Shown here piece by piece: positions 59,923 to 64,000 of a stretch of DNA of 64,000 nucleotides. The stretch comes from Nitzschia sp. DOCU1 (Eukaryota > Bacillariophyta > Bacillariophyceae > Bacillariales > Bacillariaceae): the NCBI GenBank assembly GCA_951394045.1, contig OX595996.1, positions 1,798,001 through 1,862,000 of the forward strand, in the 5' to 3' direction. The notes under the pieces are model-generated. The model did no database searches. It saw only the letters and a program-made list of their open reading frames with translations, and had not been told where the DNA came from. Position 1 is the first letter of the stretch; the number at the start of each line of letters is the position of its first letter. The position numbers and the translations under genes are program-made.

Positions 59923-62880
59923 ATGTCATCCGTTCCAGGCGATAGCCGCAGCACCACTGCCGGCATTGCCCGGCTGAAGCAGTTACACGCTCAACGAGAA
60001 CAAAGGCGCAATCATGTGGCCGTGCTCTTTCAGCGAAAACAGGAGCTGCTACAGCAGCTCAAACAAGTCGACAACGACATGGAAAGGTTGAATGAGGTGC
60101 TGTTTGACATGGATGATCAAATCACGGACTTGGAGGAACGCTTGGGTACCACGGCGGAAGACGTCGCTGGGACTGATTCCGCCGTGCCACTGACCATGAA
60201 CCCCGATGAGGTCCTTCCAGACCCTGAGACTCAGCCGACACAAGCGGGAGAAGAGCTTCTGACGGATCCTCTCTCTGCGACACAAGGCGTTGCTTCGGCG
60301 CCTTTGTCAGGTCTGATCGCCCTGGACGATGATGATGACGACGACGACGACGACGACAATCAAAGGCCCCGCGTTGCGCGGGTGTCAACGTCATCGTACT
60401 CGGGCAATGTCAGGCCGCCGCAACTTGTTCTGCAACCTGTCAATCGAAATACGGCGCACGGCAGGGACAGCATGGCTCGAAAACCAGCCGCTATTCCTTC
60501 TAGTCCTTTCTCTACGCAACAAATACAAAAGGTCCTCAACGAAACATTTCGCATTCAAACATTCAGAGAAAATCAACTTCAAATCATTCAAGCCACGCTG
60601 GCTCGCGAGGACTGCTTCGTCATTATGAGAACTGGCGGAGGCAAGAGTCTGCTATACCAACTTCCAGTGGTACTAGAGCGACCCAAGATTACACTTGTCA
60701 TTTCGCCACTACTCAGCCTCATGCAGGACCAGCAAGATCAAATGAATGGCTTTTGTCCTCGCGTCTGCGTTTCCTTTCATTCGGGCATTGGCAAATCAGA
60801 GCAAGCCGCCAACTGGGCTCGTGTCCGGGATCCAACGCAAAATGTCGGGATGATTCTGGTCACCCCGGAACGAGTTTACAAAAGCAATCGTCTCAAAGCA
60901 GAACTGCAGCAATTGTATGCAGAGCAACGCTTTGCTAGAATTGTCATTGACGAGTGTCATTGCTGTTGTCAATGGGGACACGATTTCAGGCCAGATTACG
61001 CAAAACTCGGAGTTCTACGGAGTACTTTTCCAACAGTACCTATTCTCGCTGTCACTGCGACGGCGTCGGATCGAGTTCGAGAAGACTGCACGAAGATCCT
61101 TCAATTGAAGTCGAATTACCGATTCTTTCGAAGTACCGCAAACCGACCCAATCTTACCTACTCGATACGGCGCAAGGAAGGAACGGCAGTGGATACGCTA
61201 GATGATATGGTGGAGTTTATTCAAACGAAACATCCGAATTCCGCAGGAATTGTGTACACTAGAACGAGAAAAGAGGCCGACACTGTGGCCAAGCAACTAG
61301 CTCAACGGGGCATCAGCGCCGACGCGTACTACAGTGAGTAAGTATGAAAATGATACGGAGCAGTGACACCCTACCGGCCTAACAATCCGTCCATAGCTCA
61401 CATTTTTTTGCCCTGGAAGCGTCACTCCGGCGAAAAAGGAAAAAATCCATAAAAGCTGGATGCGAAACAAGACTCGAGTGGTAGTTGCCACCATTGCTTT
61501 CGGATTGGGGATTAACAAGCCAGATGTTCGATTTGTCATTCACCATTCAATGAGCAAGACACTGGAGGCTTACTATCAAGAATCGGGACGGGCCGGTCGA
61601 GATGGTAATCCCGCCGATTGTGTGCTCTACTATTCGCCCAAAGATGTCCCCAAAATGTTATCCATGGTTCATGGAGAACAATCTTCCCAGCTCACCTGGA
61701 CCATGATCAAATATGCTCAACACTTTGGTTCCGATGCTGTTTGTCGGGCAATTCTGTTGCAGAATCTTGGAGAGCCAAATCATGACATGGAAGCTGTCTT
61801 GAAGGAATGGCAGAACGATACTACCGTTCTTCCAAGAGATGTGATGAGTCATTCGCAAACCGTCCTGCAGCTTTTGTTTTCCCTTCAGGATGATAGAGTG
61901 ACAATGCCCATGCTGGTGAAGGAATGGCGATCAACAAAGGAGACTGCCGCAGAATGGTAGATATTTCACAGTGCAGGTTGTGTCCCTGTCAACAACGTGC
62001 CAGCCTAACTTGCCCTGCCTTGCCTCAAATGCCTGTTGACAGCGTACGGAAAGTCCCACCAGGAAAAGACCTGTCTGTTTTTGAATGCGAATATATCATC
62101 GTGGCTTTGATGCTGGAACAGATGATTGCGGCCGATTACCAATTCACGATGTATGAGTAAGTACCACTTCTTGTTCTAAGAAGAACGAGACCAGAGGAGA
62201 TGACTCATGCGCCCGTATTTTCTGGTCTTTCTTTATACTCCGCCAGCACGGTCGTTTATTTGAGATGCACTTCGCGGGCCGAGCAATTTCTGACAAGTCC
62301 GCGTGCGCAAATGACAATTCGACTTCCGCCAAGTGAAAAGAAATCAAAAAGTCCTCGGGCACCACCTGGTGTGGGTACATGCAGCCAGCGGAAAGCGTCC
62401 GCAGAAAGTGACGGGTGGATTGAAACCAGAAAAGTACCGGCTACAACGAAGCGTAAACGGCCTTCCTCCGGCTCGACCAGCAACACTGGAAAGCGCAAGA
62501 AATCCGCACCGAACGGCTCCAAAGGAACTGCTGGTGGTGGCACTCGTCGTGCTAGCAAGGGATCCAGAACAAAGAAGTCTTCCAGTGATAGCGGCACCAA
62601 GACGCAAATCACACTGAATCAATTTAGAAGTGGTGCAAATTTACAGAAACCAATCGACCAACCTCAAGAAACGGAGGTCATCGATATAGACGATGATTCA
62701 TCGTCTTATGGTGACGATTCGAAAGCTGCTCGAACAATTGCACCTCTCAATCTGCGTCATGGCCAAGAAGTCAAACAAAGACCAAGGAGATCGTCGACTA
62801 ACGGTTTGCAACAGGCTTTAGTTGCTGACTTGATGGAAGACACCGACCAGGAAGACGAGGAATATGAATTTCAAGGTTGA
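59923..62880 (+). CDS. RecQ-family DNA helicase (4 exons)
   Basis: Exons are 59923-61337, 61420-61956, 62043-62156 and 62247-62880, giving 899 aa. Introns of 82, 86 and 90 nt are GTAAGT, GTAGAT and GTAAGT to AG; joins give AYYS-D|VTPAKKEKIHKSW, AAE-C|VRKVPPGKD and FTMY-D|TVVYLRCTSR. RecQ helicases unwind DNA 3' to 5' in repair and replication in the nucleus. Features are an N-terminal coiled coil (about 20-70), an acidic run of Asp (about 136-146), motif 0 FRIQTFRENQLQIIQAT (about 208), Walker A MRTGGGKSLL (about 234), DECH in VIDECHCCCQWGHDF (about 342) and motif VI YYQESGRAGRDGNP (about 523). An RQC-like region follows, then a basic tail with a PIP-like QITLNQF near 810. The four-cysteine zinc site of classic RecQ is not obvious. 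I cannot tell which RecQ subfamily. Confidence 0.9.
60325..60357 (+). repeat. GAT/GAC trinucleotide run
   Basis: An in-frame run of GAY codons that encodes the poly-Asp segment of the RecQ protein. Confidence 0.85.
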
Positions 62881-63659
62881 GTGGAAACCTTAACCAAGTG
62901 CAACGTAAATAGAGATCGACGTTCTGAGAATCAATCCATGACCGGAATGCTCAATCGAAATGGAATTAGCACGCGAGTATCACTAAGGTACTTGTGGTAG
63001 CGATACGGTAGCTTGCTCCTGATTGCACGGCGTCATGTTGTTGTTGGACATCTATCATGTAATTGAGACCAATTCCGTGCTCCAGCAGGCACTCCAGGTT
63101 TGATAAAGATATCACAGACAACAGACGGGTACAGTAACGATTATGGCCCCCATGAACACAGACAGGATAACAGTCATTGCAATTGAACGGCATTTCGCGC
63201 CAACTTCAGGAAACCCAACCACTCTATCTACAGACAGTATGCTGTGACAGAATATGTGATAGTGCTCGCCAAGGGCGCACGATCGCACACTTAAACATGG
63301 CAGTATTTAGGACGGGGCACGCGCCGGGTAGTCCACAACCGAAAATACTATGACACATAGTGTCGTAGCGCATAGAACATGTGTAATTACCAAAGAAGAT
63401 GTATACAAAATTCTCGATACTCTCGCCCAAAGGAGTACCACACAATCGCATATAGACGTTAAATCGTCACCATTTGATATTGCAAAAGAATGTTTTTCTT
63501 TGTGTGTGTCGGGCGGCCTCGTGTCGTACGCGCAGGGCGATCAAATAAGCGACTGGTTGGAGGCAACCGGAATTCGGCTACCAACACATAATGCGCACTT
63601 CAATGGAAATCTCCTAGAGCCAGCATTTTCTTCGGCTCGAAGTGAGGAGTAAATAGCAA
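62881..63659. other. Intergenic region with one doubtful small ORF
   Basis: Between the RecQ gene and the secreted-protein gene. A plus-strand ORF at 63350-63652 is listed separately. Nothing else was recognised. Confidence 0.45.
63350..63652 (+). CDS. Possible small hypothetical protein
   Basis: A 100-aa ORF (MTHSVVAHRTCVITKEDVYK to SSARSEE). Residues 13-75 (EDVYKILDTLAQRS, FDIAKECFSLCVSGGLVSYA, QISDWLEATGIRLP) look like a plausible helical protein with normal composition. I recognise no family. It ends 7 bases before the next gene's ATG, so it could also be an upstream frame in that gene's leader. Confidence 0.4.
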   Translation: MTHSVVAHRTCVITKEDVYKILDTLAQRSTTQSHIDVKSSPFDIAKECFSLCVSGGLVSYAQGDQISDWLEATGIRLPTHNAHFNGNLLEPAFSSARSEE

Positions 63660-64000
63660 ATGATGGTTTTGAAAACCTTCTCGACGAAAGTGGTGTGCGT
63701 CGCACTATTGCTTCTTCGAATAGATGGCTCTCATGGCCAACAAGAGGAAAATCGTGATCTCAATGCCAAGCGAGAAAATGACGAACAAACTATTCATGAT
63801 CGGATTCTGGATGACTTGGCCGTATTCGTTACATACTTTGATGGAGACTCTGGCACGACCGAGGCGTCAAGTAGTGCTAAATTTGCCGTACACACACATG
63901 ATGATATGGAGGACAATTTTGAATACTACAGTGCAATGAGCATTATGAGTATGCCGCCGCTCACTCCTCCCCCGACCATGGCACCATTTACCCCACCACC
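63660..64000 (+). CDS. Secreted protein, N-terminal part (cut by window end)
   Basis: The frame from the ATG at 63660 stays open to the window edge, at least 113 aa. The first 27 residues (MMVLKTFSTKVVCVALLLLR, then IDGSHGQ) form a good signal peptide. An acidic polar stretch follows, with NREN-like and DDLAVFVTYFDGDSGTTEAS text, and then a Pro/Thr/Met-rich start (MPPLTPPPTMAPFTPPP). Such Pro-rich spacers occur in secreted and wall-associated diatom proteins. The functional domain must lie beyond the window. Confidence 0.65.
   Translation, partial: MMVLKTFSTKVVCVALLLLRIDGSHGQQEENRDLNAKRENDEQTIHDRILDDLAVFVTYFDGDSGTTEASSSAKFAVHTHDDMEDNFEYYSAMSIMSMPPLTPPPTMAPFTPP

Noticed and set aside
61924..62042. 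Coding reading of the cysteine-containing text CRLCPCQQRASLTC as a RecQ zinc site
   Set aside because: This lies in the 86-nt intron 61957-62042; the spliced frame joins cleanly at 62043 and the order of cysteines does not fit the RecQ zinc module.

Overview
The window looks like nuclear DNA of a gene-dense, intron-poor stramenopile, most probably a pennate diatom such as Phaeodactylum. This rests on short GT-AG introns (65-139 nt), close gene packing, ShK-prolyl 4-hydroxylases, a Ty1/copia element with a diatom-style CxxHxxWxxH Gag finger, and protein families common in diatoms. The species is inferred, not proven. About 22 protein genes or gene fragments, one tRNA, one complete LTR retrotransposon and one dead LINE fragment can be supported. 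Exon joins were worked out by hand from frame, splice sites and family alignment.

Layout. 1-3.9 kb: repeat-derived DNA with a broken non-LTR reverse transcriptase (catalytic YxDD reads YVNN). 3.9-15.2 kb: housekeeping and signalling genes: a TPR membrane protein, a TPR-like protein, an inositol polyphosphate kinase, tRNA-Gln(UUG), an ankyrin protein, the alpha subunit of mitochondrial processing peptidase, the splicing factor U2AF35 and an elongin-B-like protein. 15.3-27.1 kb: two neighbouring acidic repeat proteins (594 and 3169 aa) that share an apparently undescribed ~50-residue module. 27.5-31.1 kb: COX19, a duplicated coiled-coil protein and the CCA-adding enzyme. 31.5-35.6 kb: a divergent pair of five-TM proteins with Lin-12/Notch repeats; the DNA between them carries six copies of a hairpin-forming repeat. 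37.3-43 kb: a 1122-aa STAND-type ATPase and an ABC transporter that fuses a FetB/STAR2 permease to a FetA/STAR1 ATPase.

43.7-53.4 kb: two divergent ShK-prolyl 4-hydroxylase paralogues. A complete copia element (identical 312-bp LTRs, 6-bp target duplication CTCGTC) sits in their shared upstream region, so the insertion is very young. Its gag and pol are in one frame, separated by a single UGA. 53.4-64 kb: a 5'-nucleotidase-like phosphoesterase with EF-hands, a cysteine-rich type II membrane protein, SelO, a RecQ helicase and the start of a secreted protein.

The most notable find is that SelO is a selenoprotein. The apparent stop UGA is followed in frame by Ser-Ser-stop, the C-terminal form known for SelO, and the 3' UTR holds a well-formed type II SECIS element. 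Standard gene calling would end the protein at the UGA. Next in interest are the in-frame UGA of the young retrotransposon, the shared module of the giant protein, and the hairpin repeats in the Notch-repeat promoter. I see no CRISPR array, bacterial operon or viral genome.
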